Shown piece by piece: positions 21,255-32,992 of a DNA stretch of 64,000 nucleotides. The stretch lies in assembly GCA_029204225.1 (NCBI GenBank), contig CM055093.1, positions 1,983,804 to 2,047,803 on the forward strand. Direction: 5' to 3'. The notes under the pieces are model-generated. The model made no database searches, was not told the DNA's origin, and saw only the letters and a program-made list of their open reading frames with translations. The stretch's first letter is position 1. The number at the start of each line of letters is the position of its first letter. The translations under genes and the position numbers were made by a program. Source of the stretch: Diphasiastrum complanatum. Lineage: Eukaryota; Streptophyta; Lycopodiopsida; Lycopodiales; Lycopodiaceae.

Positions 21255-22270
21255 CCGTTAGTCAATGTAGGACTAGTTAACTACGGTGATGAAGGTCAAC
21301 CCGAGATTCGGGTAGTAATTAATGGCTACATTTTAAATAGTGTGCCCATAGATTCCGGAACTAGTGTAAATATAATGATTGAAGAGACAACATATGAGTT
21401 AGGCATTCACCATAGAATAGCACCTACATTAAGACATTTAAGATTAGCTGATGCAACTAGAAGATCACCGATAGGAGAATTGTCCCATAAGTTTCTAATG
21501 GATTTTATTATATTAAGGACTACAAGAGAATCGTCGTATAAAGTATTATTAGGACGACTGTGGCTCTACCAAGCCGATGTCATAACCCACTGGAAGAAGA
21601 AGGAGATTACCTTCAGAGATCAAATGGAGACACCGACGGGGAAAAGTCATAAAAGAATTACGGTGTCCTGGGAAAAGGATAAGTATGAAGGTAAGACACC
21701 TACATCATCCTCGAGCTATACTTCAGAGGATGAAGGAGTTCAGTCCGTAAGGACTAAGGAAGGGGAGAGATTTGTCACATTAAGTATACTTGCATACAAC
21801 AATAAAGTAGAGTATGTAGATAGAGGAGATCGTAGAGTCCCAAATATTAGTGCTATTATAGGAGACCATACTATTGATATAATACTAATAGACTCAGGAT
21901 CCAGTATCAACTTAATAACTGAGACAATGGTTAAGGAATTAGGACTAGAAAAATAGATACAGCCTACTACTAACCATGAAATCCATTGAGTAGATGCATC
22001 CAAATGCATACCAGTAGGTTAAAGGGTATTAGTGTAGTTATAGAGACAGAGACGTTCGTTATGAATTTCTTTGTCATAAACCCAATAGATACACCACCAT
22101 ATTCAATATTATTTGGAAGACCATGGCTATATCAGGCAGATGCTATTATAAATTGGTCTACCAAACAAATATATTTTCCAGGCATTCTCACAGCCAGTCC
22201 AATAGGGGGTCACCTTTTGAGATGGGAAGAAAAGATAGCAATCCTGGAGCAAATTCATAGAATGCTATGA
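21255..22270 (+). pseudogene. Element C tandem double retropepsin region
   Basis: One continuous frame (21342-21956) holds two aspartic-protease active-site motifs: IDSGTSVNIM with Asp at 21351 and IDSGSSINLI with Asp at 21891. The first unit closes with LLGRLWLYQADVITHW near 21550. The second is broken by a stop at 21954 and continues in another frame (21986-22270) to its own closing motif LFGRPWLYQADAIINW near 22110. The two units have the same order and spacing of motifs, so this is a domain duplication and not one domain split in two. Retropepsins act as homodimers, so a fused pair could in principle fold in one chain; that is inference. Stops and shifts say this copy is dead. Confidence 0.7.
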
Positions 22271-22289
22271 GATTGACGAGGATGAGAAA

Positions 22290-22785
22290 ATTTCGATAAC
22301 ATCCGAGTCAAGGGAAGTTTTGAGTGGAACCATAGCAAGTCTGACCGAAGGAATGGTAGATAAGACAGACTATGTAGAAATAGAAATTAATAAAGGTAAA
22401 ATTTTGAATTTATATAAACACCAATCAGACCAGGAACATGAAGAGTATATATTACTTCTTCAGAAATATCAAAACGTATTTGCTTGGTCGATGGATGATT
22501 TAACATGAATACCAGTTAAATGGGGAGAACATAGAATAGATTTTATTCAGGGAACAATACCTGTTAGGCAGTGACAATATAGATTAAATCCAACGTATTC
22601 CTTGTTAGTTAAAGACAAATTAGATAGATGTCTTAGAGCGGGTATTACATATCATGTTCTAAGTAGTGAGTGGGTGTCACCAATAGTTATGGTACCTAAG
22701 AAGAAGACAAACAAGATTAGAATTTGCCAAGATTTTAGAAAACTAAATGCTGCAACAAAGGATTATGGGTACAAAGAGTTTAGAC
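22290..22785 (+). pseudogene. Element C start of reverse transcriptase
   Basis: Frame 22320-22508 reads YILLLQKYQNVFAWSMDDLT, the usual block just before gypsy RT. After a stop, 22602-22770 gives DRCLRAGITYHVLSSEWVSP, IVMVPKKKTNKIRICQDFR and KLNAATKDYG, the RT fingers motif. The sequence then switches at about 22785 to a different gypsy lineage, so palm, YxDD, RNase H and integrase of element C are absent. Confidence 0.75.
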
Positions 22786-23960
22786 TCTTATATCCAGGAA
22801 TTCATGGACCTATGGAAATCCCAGGAGGCAATGGTAAGACTTTAAAAATTAACTGGACTGATTGTGAGTGTGAATGTTCTTTTAGTACTATTTCTTTCTT
22901 GCCTAATAAACTTTTCTGTTTAATTGGCACAGTTAAAGATCAAGAAGTGAGTATTTTATTGGACAGTGGTTCAACTCATAATTTAATTAATTCTCGTCTT
23001 GTGCAGAAACTCAGTTTGGAAACTAAAGCCAGCAATCATAGATATAAAGTTTATCTAGCGTCAGGAGCAGAGTTGGAAACTTGGAACGTGAAAGTCCCGA
23101 AGCTCCCAGTTTTGGTGCAATGACACATAGAATTAGTTTATTTTCATGTATTAGACCTAGCTCGTACTGATTTAATCTTAGCTTACGAATGGTTATTTAG
23201 TAAATCATCTTCTTTGTTAATTGATTTTGAGAAGTATGTTCTCACTTTCAAGGAGGGTGATAAGGTAGTTACATAGGCCACTAGCGTTTGAGAGCAAAAA
23301 ATTCATTGGTCCTCAGTTGCATTATACTACGTAGGAAAAAGAATTGTTTGTTGTAGTCCATGCACTTAAAACCTGGAGACACTACTTGTCTGGTAGTAAG
23401 TTTGTAGTGTATATGGATCACCAGTCTCTTAAGTATTTTTTTAGTCAACATGATCTTCGGGGGAGAAAAACTCGATGGGCTGAATTGATGCAAAAATTTG
23501 ATCATGAAATCCGTTACATAAGAGACAGCCCTAATCAAGTTGCAGATGCTCTTTGTCGGATCGGTGAACTAAACGAGTTGTCATTCACCCAGATTTCTAC
23601 GGATCTATATCTTTCGCTGAGAGGGAAATATGAATCAGATTCCCATTTTGGTCACATTTGGAACATTGTTTAGAAGGAAGCAATGTGGACAGTGTTGAGT
23701 CAGGAACACATGGGACTCAACTAACTAAGAAAGATAAGAAGATTGTGGAACAGTTCACCATTCGAGATAGTTTACTATTTCAGAATGGAAAAGTTTGCGT
23801 ATCTGGTGATGATGAGCTCAAACGAAAGATTTTGTTTGAATGTCATGACATACCTTGTGCAAGACATCCCGGTATACACAGGACTCTGGACTTGGTTAAG
23901 AGAGAATTTTCTTGGACAAAGCTCAAGCCATATGTCGAGTCATATAATTGTTAAATGAAA
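22786..23960 (+). pseudogene. Second gypsy lineage: protease, RNase H and integrase zinc-binding pieces
   Basis: 22860-23275 encodes a third retropepsin unit, LDSGSTHNLINSRLVQKLSL with downstream YEWLFSK, of the type seen in chromodomain-bearing gypsy elements. It joins directly at about 23280 to RNase H: KELFVVVHALKTWRHYLSG, YMDHQSLKYFFSQ and RYIRDSPNQVADALCR (to 23673). An integrase H2C2 zinc-binding region follows, LFECHDIPCARHPGIHRTLD and KREFSW (to 23954). Reverse transcriptase between protease and RNase H is deleted. Several stops. It ends at about 23960. Confidence 0.75.
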
Positions 23961-24434
23961 GCCCTATCAACTAGCAAATGCTGAGGCTTTGACTTAGTTG
24001 CCAAATGGAACAATTTCATTGGAAAGGACAATGTCTCACATGGGCTATGTACCTTGGTCAGGGGTGCCCATGTGGCCCTATTCATAAGCCTCAATTTCAT
24101 TAAAGAGGCCACATGGCAAAAGGACCAAAAAGTCAGTATTTGAACACCCTTTGAGCCTTCTGAGTGTCAATAGTGTTTTCTTTTGAAGCATTTCACACGT
24201 GCCAAAAGTAGGATTCAAACCAGCCAAAGTGTCTCAAACCACTTTTTGTGTCTGATCTAGATAACTTGTCTTGTGAAATATTTGAGATTCATCTCAAATA
24301 TAGTTGCAAGTGTTTCACATAGGAAGGTAGTTTCACCTTGAAAATACCTATAGTGAAAGAGAGCAGCAACTCTAAGTCTAATAGGAACAAGCTCAAACAT
24401 ATCTCAATCCAATAACTAAGAAGTCTTCATTATA
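23961..24434 (+). other. Non-coding lead-in to element D
   Basis: No LTR partner or PBS could be recognised here, though element D's gag starts right after. One CACGTG core at 24196-24201. Confidence 0.4.
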
Positions 24435-26396
24435 ATGGCATCTCAAGGAGGATATCTTCTAGAAGCCAGTGAAAGACTAAACACTTCTAATTACTCAATT
24501 TGGAAGTTAAGAATGGAGTCTGTTTTGATACTCCAAGATGTTATGGATATTGTGCTTGGTGTTGAGGAGGAGCCTCAAGCACAGGTTGAAATTCCTAAAT
24601 ATAAGAAGAGAGCTAGAATGGCTCTACATTTCATTAAGATGAATGTATATAATGAAATTTTGAGAGAAATAGGATCTTGCACTACAGCCAAAGAAGCTTG
24701 GGATGCACTAAAGACCATCTATGAAGCAAAGAATACTTCTAGAATACTCACTCTTAGGAATTAGATTTTCCAAAGTTTCCAAAGAAGTGAAGAGAGTGCA
24801 TCTAACTATGTTTTGAGAGTTAAAAATTTACATAGAGAGCTTTCATGTGTTAGTGTTACCATTAACCAAGTTGAGCAAGTTCAAGTCATACTAAATGGCT
24901 TGAGAGATGACTATGATAATCTTGTTCAGTCTTTTGCTATTAAGGAGGAGTTACCTAATCTAGAAATTCTCCAAGGAATTCTTATTTCTGAAGAATCTAG
25001 ACAAAGCTATAAACTCTCCAAGATGGACAAACTTGAACATGGTGGAAGTGACAAAGCCCTCTTTGTCAAAGGCAAGCAGAAAGGAAGGAGTAAGAACCAA
25101 TTCTCTCAAGCATACAACAAAGACAAAGCCAAAGATCGAGATCGAGATGGTGAAGAGGATGAAACATCTCATCCCTCTAACTCAAAAACCAAGAAGAAGA
25201 AAGTGAAGTGCTTCTTTTGTGGCAAAAAGGGGCACTATGCCTCTAATTGCTTTAAGAAGAAAAACCAACTCAAGCAAGCTAATCTCTTCAAAGAGATTGA
25301 AGAAAATTTTGTTGCAAGTGCTGGAGAAGGATCACTTATGGTGTCCAGTTTTTCTTCATCACCTTTCAAGAAAGATGGAGCTTGGTACATAGACAGTGGA
25401 GCCTCTTCACATATGTGTTGTTCAAAGGAGTCATTTGACTCAATCTTACCTTTCAAAGGACTCAAGAGATCTATTTACACAGCTAATGATCATGAGTGTC
25501 CAATAAAAGAAATTGGCAACATTCCATTGAAACTTGCTTCTTCAAAAGTTCTTGCACTTTCTAATGTTCTTTTCATTCCAAAACTTACAAAGAACTTAAT
25601 TCGTGTGGGAAAGTTGCTTGATAATGGTTGTGATGTAAAGTTCAACTCCAATACTTGTTTTATCAAGAGAAAAGATGAGATCCTTGCTGATGGAACTAGA
25701 TGTGGTGGAGTTTTTAAGTTGAATTCTTATGAGAATGCAAACCTTTGTGAAGTTGTTTTGTTATCTAAGGAGGAGCTGTGGCATAGAAGGTTGGGACATC
25801 CTAACTTTACATCTATGTCTTCTATGGTTAAGAAGGAGAAGGCTATTGGTCTTCCAAAATCTCTTTCTAAAGATTTCAAGCCTTGTGAGGCTTGTGCCAT
25901 TGCAAAGTCACATAGAAAGCCATATCAGAAGTCTTTTATAAAGACTACTTATCCATTGGAACTCATACATTCAGATGTACATTTTTTCTCTTCTAAAAGT
26001 ATTGGTGGTGCAACATGTTTTGTCACCTTTATTGATGACTTTACTAGATACACTTGGTTGTATCTACTTTCTTCAAAGGCTATGGTTTTTTATCACTTCC
26101 TTATCTTCAAAGCTTATGTAGAAAAACAGTTTTCTTGCAAAGTTAAAGCTTTAAGATGCGATGGAGGAGGTGAATATATCTCCAACAAGTTTCATAATTA
26201 TTGTGAAGGTGAAGGAATAAAGAGAGAATTTTCTTGTGCCTATTCTCCATCCCAAAATGGAGTAGCTGAGAGGAAAAACAGATCTTTATGTGAATGTGCT
26301 AAAGCAATTCGAATATCAGCTTCTTTGCCTATTGAATATTGGGGTGAAGCTATAAATTCTGCAAACTATTTGTGCAATCCTTCTTATTTATGTTGA
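24435..26396 (+). pseudogene. Copia element D gag-protease-integrase, one in-frame stop
   Basis: A single frame runs from ATG 24435 to 26396, broken only by a TAG at 24762. Order: Copia gag (SIWKLRMESV, EAWDALKTIYE, QVILNGLRDDYDN), basic spacer, zinc knuckle CFFCGKKGHYASNC, protease WYIDSGASSHM, GAG-preintegrase LWHRRLGHPN with CEACAIAKSH as the integrase HHCC zinc site, then the DDE core with HSDVHFF, LRCDGGGEY and SPSQNGVAERKNRSL. All three catalytic acidic residues appear present. The frame ends abruptly after SANYLC at a deletion joint near 26380, where integrase C-terminus and RT fingers are missing. The gag is related to element B's. The polyprotein would make the particle, process it and integrate the cDNA. 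Confidence 0.85.
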
Positions 26397-27332
26397 TGAT
26401 ATCATTCTGACAGGAAGTTGTATCAAGTTAGTTGAGGAAACCAAGATTGCACTTGGAAAAGAGTTCAAGATGCAAGATCTTGGAAAAATTCACTATATTC
26501 TAGGATTAGAGATTGACTTTCTTAAAGATAAAGCTTTTGTATGTCAATCTAAGTATGCTCTTTCAATGTTAAAAAAGTTCAATATGTTGAATTGTAAGAG
26601 TATAGAAACACCTATGGAATAAAATGTAAAGGATTCTAACAAAGGTGATGAAAGATCCTTCGAGGACATCACACTTTTTAGAAGTCTTATAGGCTCCTTA
26701 ATTTGGCTCATAATAACTAGACCTGACATAAGCTTTAGTGTTCATAAGTTGAGCCAGGCTATGCAAAATCCTTCAGTTTATCACTAGAAAAAGGCCAAGA
26801 GAGTGCTTAGATATATATCTTCAACTTTTGATTTTGGTTTATTGTATAAAAGTGAAGATCTTTCTATTATTGGTTATTCTGACTCGGATTTTGCAAGTGA
26901 TAGAGCAGATCGGAAATCTACAAGTACTTATGTCATATATCTTGGAGGAAACTTGATATCTTGGCTTTCCAAAAAGCAAGATACTGTATCACTCTCATCA
27001 TGTGAAGCTGAGTACAAGGTGCTCACTACAACAAGAGGTTACTAGTGGAGCTAAAGATAATTATGGAAGAAGATATACCTATGATCATGTGTGACAACAT
27101 TTTAGCTCAAGCCCTTGCCAACAACCCAATATTTCATGCAAGGAGCAAGCATATCGAAGTTGCACATCACTTCGTGAGAGAGAAGCTCATTGGAGGTGAA
27201 ATCAAATTGGAGCACATCGACACATCATCTTGCATTGCAAATATGCTCACCAAACCTTTGAGCAAAAGTTCCTTCAACAAGCATAGAGCCAACCTCGGAG
27301 TTATACCAAGATCCATGTTCAAATCAATATAA
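26381..27332 (+). pseudogene. Copia element D RT palm to RNase H, several lesions
   Basis: Right after the deletion joint, in another frame, the sequence reads ILLIYVDDIILTGS, the YVDD catalytic box of Copia RT, followed by QDLGKIHYILGLEI and SLIGSLIWLIITRPDISFSV. Stops occur near 26620 and 26786. The RNase H domain (26803-27045) has GYSDSDFASDRADRKSTSTY and SLSSCEAEYKV. After one more shift, 27045-27332 gives MCDNILAQALANNPIFHARS, KHIEVAHHFVREKL and MLTKPLS, the normal Copia C-terminus. The element therefore retains both ends of pol but lost the middle. Confidence 0.85.
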
Positions 27333-27334
27333 AT

Positions 27335-27930
27335 CATTTTAAGGAGGTGTTAAAATTGAAAAACAATCCATATTGATTTCTTGGCTTGCTACAAATGTTG
27401 TACCATGCAAGTATGTAGCTCATTAATACAAAATGCCAAGTTTGGCCTACATAGAACTCGAGCTACATGGTTGTGTATTATTTAGTTTGATAAATGCAAC
27501 TTGCATATAGTTTGTAGACATAGAATTAGCATGATTATGCTTGTAGAAACTCATGGCAACTCACATGCATTAATTGTAAGTGATCCATAGTGACATGCAA
27601 GGCATGCACAAAGTTTAATGGACACATGCATGATGATTTGGACATTTCTAGTTAGAACTAGTACACTTGTAAAAAGTTGGTAGAATTTCATGCATGACAA
27701 GTGACAAATGTCACATAGACTCTAGATGTCATTTTGGAATGGATAGCCTCAATCTCCATAAATATGTGTAGCTCTCCACACAATCAATGATGAAGAACCA
27801 AAGTTTTGTAGCTCCCATCTTACTAGTGAATTCTACACACAAGAAATAGATTTGATTGAACTTGAAACTCACAAAGGTTTCACACTTGTAGTGTTTCACT
27901 CAAATTTGATTTCTAATCCAACATATGGAC
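27335..27930 (+). repeat. Candidate 3' LTR of element D
   Basis: A purine tract AAGGAGG at about 27341-27347 is followed by TGTTAAAATTGAAAAAC, a good LTR start. No matching 5' LTR was found, so the right end is undefined. Nothing coding. Confidence 0.4.
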
Positions 27931-28199
27931 TTGTAATCACAATTCTATCACTCCCTCACAAAGCTGGGATGAAGATAAGATGATGTGAAATCTACTCTCA
28001 GACAAATATTGCCAATCTTGCCTATTTTTGGACAAAAAATGACTTGATCTCTCTCACACACTTTGATGTACCTTCAAGTCCTATAAAACAAGTTTAGAGG
28101 ACCTGATTTAAGCCTAGATTAATTAGATCTCATGAAAAAAATTCAAATCTAATCAATGGCACTTGGTAGATTATCCTAGGATTTCCACTAAAAATTACA

Positions 28200-28726
28200 T
28201 CAAAAGCTCTCAAATTGAATTTATGGTGACCAAATGAATATAGTGCATTAAATGCAGGTTCAGAAGTGCCCACACGTGGGAACAGTACGGATTTTGATCC
28301 CTTTCAACTTTGAGATCAAATCCCCTCACCAAAACTTGGCTTCTAGCTCGCCCTCACAAGACTAGGTTTTAGCACCAAAACCTACTAAAAATGGATTTGA
28401 ATGGATCTATGATCAAGGCTCTTGTACTTGGCTCTGATACCATGTGAAAGTACAATACTTTTTAGACCATAAATGGATCTTAGAAGATCCACAAGAGTGA
28501 TTATGTGACTCATCTCATATATAAGTAGTTGATTGATGGCTTCACTTTTGTGAGAGCTCTTATTAGCATTACTCAGCATAGAATTACCTTCTCTAGTTAC
28601 ATTTAGTATATGGTTTTAAATTTCTAAATAGCCTTTATCTCATTGGCCATATTTGCGAGGAGTTCCCTAGGTCAAATCACTTGCAAACAAGAAGACGAAT
28701 TTCACTATGCTATATACGTTCTAACA
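28200..28726 (-). mobile_element. 5' end of a minus-strand LTR element: leader, PBS, LTR
   Basis: GCTCTGATACCA at 28431-28442 is the exact reverse complement of the initiator tRNA-Met PBS TGGTATCAGAGC. Right of it 28443-28726 starts TGTGAAAG and ends TTCTAACA, so on the minus strand the LTR runs TGTTAGAA...TTCACA with TG...CA termini. Sequence left of the PBS looks like leader and carries a CACGTG at 28273-28278. No coding portion is visible; the left part merges with element D's 3' side. Confidence 0.65.
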
Positions 28727-31700
28727 CATGCAAACATAGATTGTGTATGCTTGTCATCATACATTCAATTGTACATAGAATTATTGTCATTGCGTTCCAT
28801 GTAGTGTTAGTGTGATAAAAAAAATGACATATACTAACCTGGTTGTCACGCTTAAATAGTTTTGAGAATACACGAGATGCAGTTGAGGTGGTTTTAATTC
28901 TCAAATTCAAAAAAAAATCAAAAAATCAAGTAGATTCTCCAAACAACAATTGCAAATGATGCTACACTTACATTTTCGGTTCTTTCCACACAAAATCATG
29001 AAAGTGAAACTTGTGTTTTTTGGCTGATCAGTTTATAATACTTACTTAATTTATCAAAACTAATGAATGAAATATGTGGTATTGCCATTCTCAGCTACAT
29101 CGTCAAAACACTACATTCAAACGAATGCATTAAATTGCAAACATAGCGATTTGATTCATATCACTGAAAATCCTAGATTTGATGACATCATATCTATAGA
29201 ATTACATATATAATGACGTTGTGATTGGCAATTCATGATGTTCAAACTAGTGTAGTCATAAGTTAACCCATAGGTTGAACATTTTGATCACATTAGTTCC
29301 TAGAATTTGCCTCGTACACATAATATAGAAATTGTAATAATTTTGGTTAACAAATGATAGCATGAACGTATCACAATGACTACTACGCACCAGTATGAGT
29401 CTTGCTCTAGTGACAATATAAAGTGAAGGAAAGAGATCAGAAGGTCAAAGTGAAGGTTCAATATTTGTCAATTGTATATAAAAACAGTCCAAAAGATGCA
29501 GCCTTTAAAGAATGTCCTCATGAACAATATCATAAGGTAAGCAGATACTAAATAGGCATCCAACACATCTTGGCCACAAGGAACAATTCCAGATACAAAG
29601 CAAGTACATACAAACACAAAAAAGCATTCAAATATATGCTTTTCAAAAGAATTCCATAAGTGGCAAGTGAGCACAAACGTTAAGAAACTCACAATGTTTT
29701 GACATTCGCAAAATTGCAGTACTTGCAGAGGCACAAGATTTCAAATGTTTCATGATAATTTAGAAACCCTTAAATTAGCATTATTTGCATTTACTCCATA
29801 GAATCTACTGCATTACACAATTCGGAACAATATACAGATTGACACAACTATTGTTAGCTCATTCCCAATATCAAATGTAAAAGACATCAAAAGACTTTAT
29901 ATTTCTTGTATAAGCGCCCATTGTTTGTTACAATCAATTTCAATCATAATTTTCTCCCTTTATGCCATTTACTTTTTATCTTGTATATCTTTTTACAGTC
30001 TATTACAGAATATTACAGACTTTATTTGTCATCAAGATTGGGAAAACCAACATGTGCTTCAGAAGTGGGAGTCTATAACATATTTGGAGAGAGTTCTGTA
30101 ATGTACAACTGCCTTGAAACAGACTACATGATGGTTCAAGGGGCATGTGAGGTACACATTATTTGTCAAAGCATCAACTTACAGCAGCCGGGTAACCGTC
30201 CTCAAATCTTAAATGCATATTACAAAATCTTGGTCCAGTCTCAATATCACGGGGGTGCTGTTTTCCATTGATGTACTATAGTTTTTCATGTTGAATACAA
30301 GGTGAAAATGCTACTCGATCATGGCTTGCTACTTTTCATAGTATTTTAAAAATGCAACCAAATTATTTGCAAATAAGCCTATATATACGACAAATGGGTA
30401 TCACTGGTTCATCAGTGATTGATGCAGCTGGTTCTTAATCCTCATTAGACCTTGGTCAAATTTCTCAAATTTCTCTTTATACTAATGGTATATAACACAT
30501 TGAAACAAGGAAGAATGAATTTCCCATATTTGCATAACACTTGGAAGTTAATTTGATACAAGCTCCAAGTGCTTAAATCTTAAAATGAACTGTGCCACCA
30601 GAGTGAATTTCTTGGGATTTTTTAACAATCTTTGCTATAAATTAGTTTCTGAGCAGCAGTTAGCAATTCCAACTAAGTCAATGAATTATTTCAACATCAC
30701 ACATTAAATACAATTAGCTAATGGTGACTTTCCAGCTGACTCAGTTGGATGGTCATTGTTGTTTACCAGTTGTTACATAATAACTCTTCTAGGGCTTCGC
30801 AGTTCAATTTCAAACATGCTACATAAAGCTTAGAGAGTTGAGCATCTTAAATCCCTGAGATATTTCACTTTTGCAGTCTTATGCTCTAATATGCTTCTGC
30901 ATTGAATGGCATGATAGACATTCCGAAAATCATCTAAACCCTTTGAAGATTCCTAGTGAAGGATTTAAGCACAAGATGACATGAAGTACTGTGCAGTTGT
31001 TGCTCAACTCAAGTCCTGTCATCGCTGTCTTTCTTTATCACTTGGTCAAACAATATCACATAGCTACTCAAAATTGAGTCAATGTTTGTCAGGAACTACT
31101 CAAATTGCTCATAAGTACGCACATTTAAGCAATTTATTTGTGATATTCAAAACAAATGCTGTGAGTTGCAGATAATGCCACAAAGTTAAAGCACTTCAAA
31201 AACTAGTACCTTAATTTGATGATTCATTCACTGCTTTCATGTTGCACGGTTCACCATTCTAGATTTCTATCTGTGCATCTCATCATTTTTTAGCTTGACT
31301 TTGTGATTCCGTGAGCTTGCACCACTGCAACTTCTTGTGAAGCAAAGACTCCCTCATGCCCCTATGCTCGAATTCTTTAAATTTCAAGGATTTTCAATAG
31401 AAAAGAGAACTGGTTTTGTCAGAAGGCATATTGCATGCATGTTGTATATGGGTACAAACATGCTGAAAAACAAGCCTTTTTTGAGGAATGACTATGCAAT
31501 TAGCATTTTGTCATTGAGTTGTAACACTTTTTGCCAAGTTGCGAGGCTGGTCTACATTGTATCCCCGGAGGACAGTAAGATGGTAAGCCAGAAGCTGCGA
31601 ACAAAGGACTTTGTCAGAGAGCAGTCCCAAGTCTTGATAGACAAAAACGATAGTTAGGGCATAAAGTAAAAGAATGCTGTTACAACCGAAAGTTGATGTG

Positions 31701-32270
31701 TCAAGACCTTAAGCCAAATGCATCATGCATTATGAACTGAAAGGAAAAATTTCAGCTGCCTTCAATACCAGAAAAGATCCAATTTTGTAAAGCTTTTGGA
31801 CCAGAAAATACTCTAGGTCCACTACAGATGTTGAAGAATCAAAATCGGCACACATTCCTTGAAGAGCTATCATTTAGAAATAAATAAATCTTGGGCTTCA
31901 CGTTAGTGGTTACTAAAAGACAATTATACCATATCTTTTAAAAATCCTCCTCATAACTTGGTATCACAATAGTTTTCCAGTCACTATGCACGGGTTAGGA
32001 TAACATTCTACAGAGTTTAAGTACGCTTTACCCTACATCTACTGTGGATCGAATCAGTGCTTTTGGAAAAAAATCCTACAAACTATTTTTTTTTTATTTT
32101 CATCCAATCAAGCAGATTTTAATTTTGATTACATCTCTGGATTCTCCGCAGCTTGGCAAAACCATTGTTGTCTGATTATTTAGCATCAGTTGGTAAGTGC
32201 AAGAAATTCAATTTTTTCTGCTTTATCAACATTTAATGGTTTCATAGTTTTTTGTGGAGATTTTAGATAT
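28727..32270. other. No recognised gene in 3.5 kb
   Basis: AT-rich. Open frames of up to about 120 codons (29906-30271, 31337-31657) show no domain, no codon-bias contrast that I can judge, and no flanking signals. Could be old repeat or ordinary intergenic/intron DNA. Confidence 0.5.
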
Positions 32271-32283
32271 AGTGAGGCAATTC

Positions 32284-32832
32284 TGAATTAGAATTGCAGC
32301 GAATCGCGATTTGCTGGGTCCGCGATTCACGAACCGCAATTCTGCGAATCGCGATTCGAACCCAGAATCGTGCCAAAATTTTTTTTTTTAGAAAAATAGC
32401 TTATGGCTGAAATTTTTTTAGGGGAACAATGGTCAACCAGCGTTTTGCCTCCCATAAGTGTAGTAGATAGGGTTCTCACTAAATGTTAATGCTACAGTTT
32501 GGGCTAAATATTGGTGCGCATTTGGACCCCCATTTTTATCTAGGGGGGGTGCAGGGGGGGCCGCACCCCCCCTGCTACTGTCGCCGGGGGGGTCTAGGGT
32601 TTTGAATTTTTATCCTTGACAAAACCCAACATGGATTAATGCACCTAAACTGGAACATCTTGCGCCCGAAACAGTCGACAAACTACACAGTAATAATGCT
32701 CTTAATCAAAGCTTTATCTGATACCCATATTGCCCAAAAAAAATTAAAAAAAAAAAAAACGATTCTAAATGATTCTGGTTATTTTCCGAATCGCGATTCT
32801 GACCGCGATTCAGAATCGCAGTGCATCTATAA
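32284..32832. mobile_element. Non-autonomous hAT candidate with GAATCGCGATTC subterminal repeats
   Basis: The left end reads TAGAATTGCAGCGAATCGCG and the right end, reversed, TAGATGCACTGCGATTCTG: imperfect terminal inverted repeats. Both ends are packed with AATCGCGATT palindromes (left about 32297-32370, right about 32788-32820). No transposase. The middle holds poly(T)/poly(A) runs and a G-run hairpin at 32542-32575. No convincing 8-bp target duplication was found, so boundaries are approximate. Confidence 0.5.
32542..32592. repeat. G-run hairpin / potential G-quadruplex
   Basis: Runs of seven or more G occur near 32543 and 32554 and again near 32585. GCAGGGGGGG at 32551-32560 pairs perfectly with CCCCCCCTGC at 32566-32575 across a 5-nt loop. 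Confidence 0.75.
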
Positions 32833-32992
32833 AATTTCTAATGCACTTCAATACATTTCATTTGTATTGTTATTTGAGATACTGAATTTCCCATTTTGCA
32901 AATTTTCTGGATTCCATCTATTTCAAACTTATTTCGTGTAACTTTTGGGAGCTTGCTACTGAAGGAAACTTCTGGGGTCGCTCTGATACCAC

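Noticed and set aside
22000-23300. Endogenous pararetrovirus (caulimovirid) origin for the tandem protease/RT region
   Set aside because: Three zinc knuckles, gypsy-type LLGRPWL and RT motifs are present, but no movement protein or coat-type signature; Ty3/gypsy is the simpler call.
29906-31657. Plus-strand frames of about 105-120 codons as candidate genes
   Set aside because: No domain, no signal peptide or splice-compatible neighbours; length not unusual for 3.5 kb of non-coding DNA.
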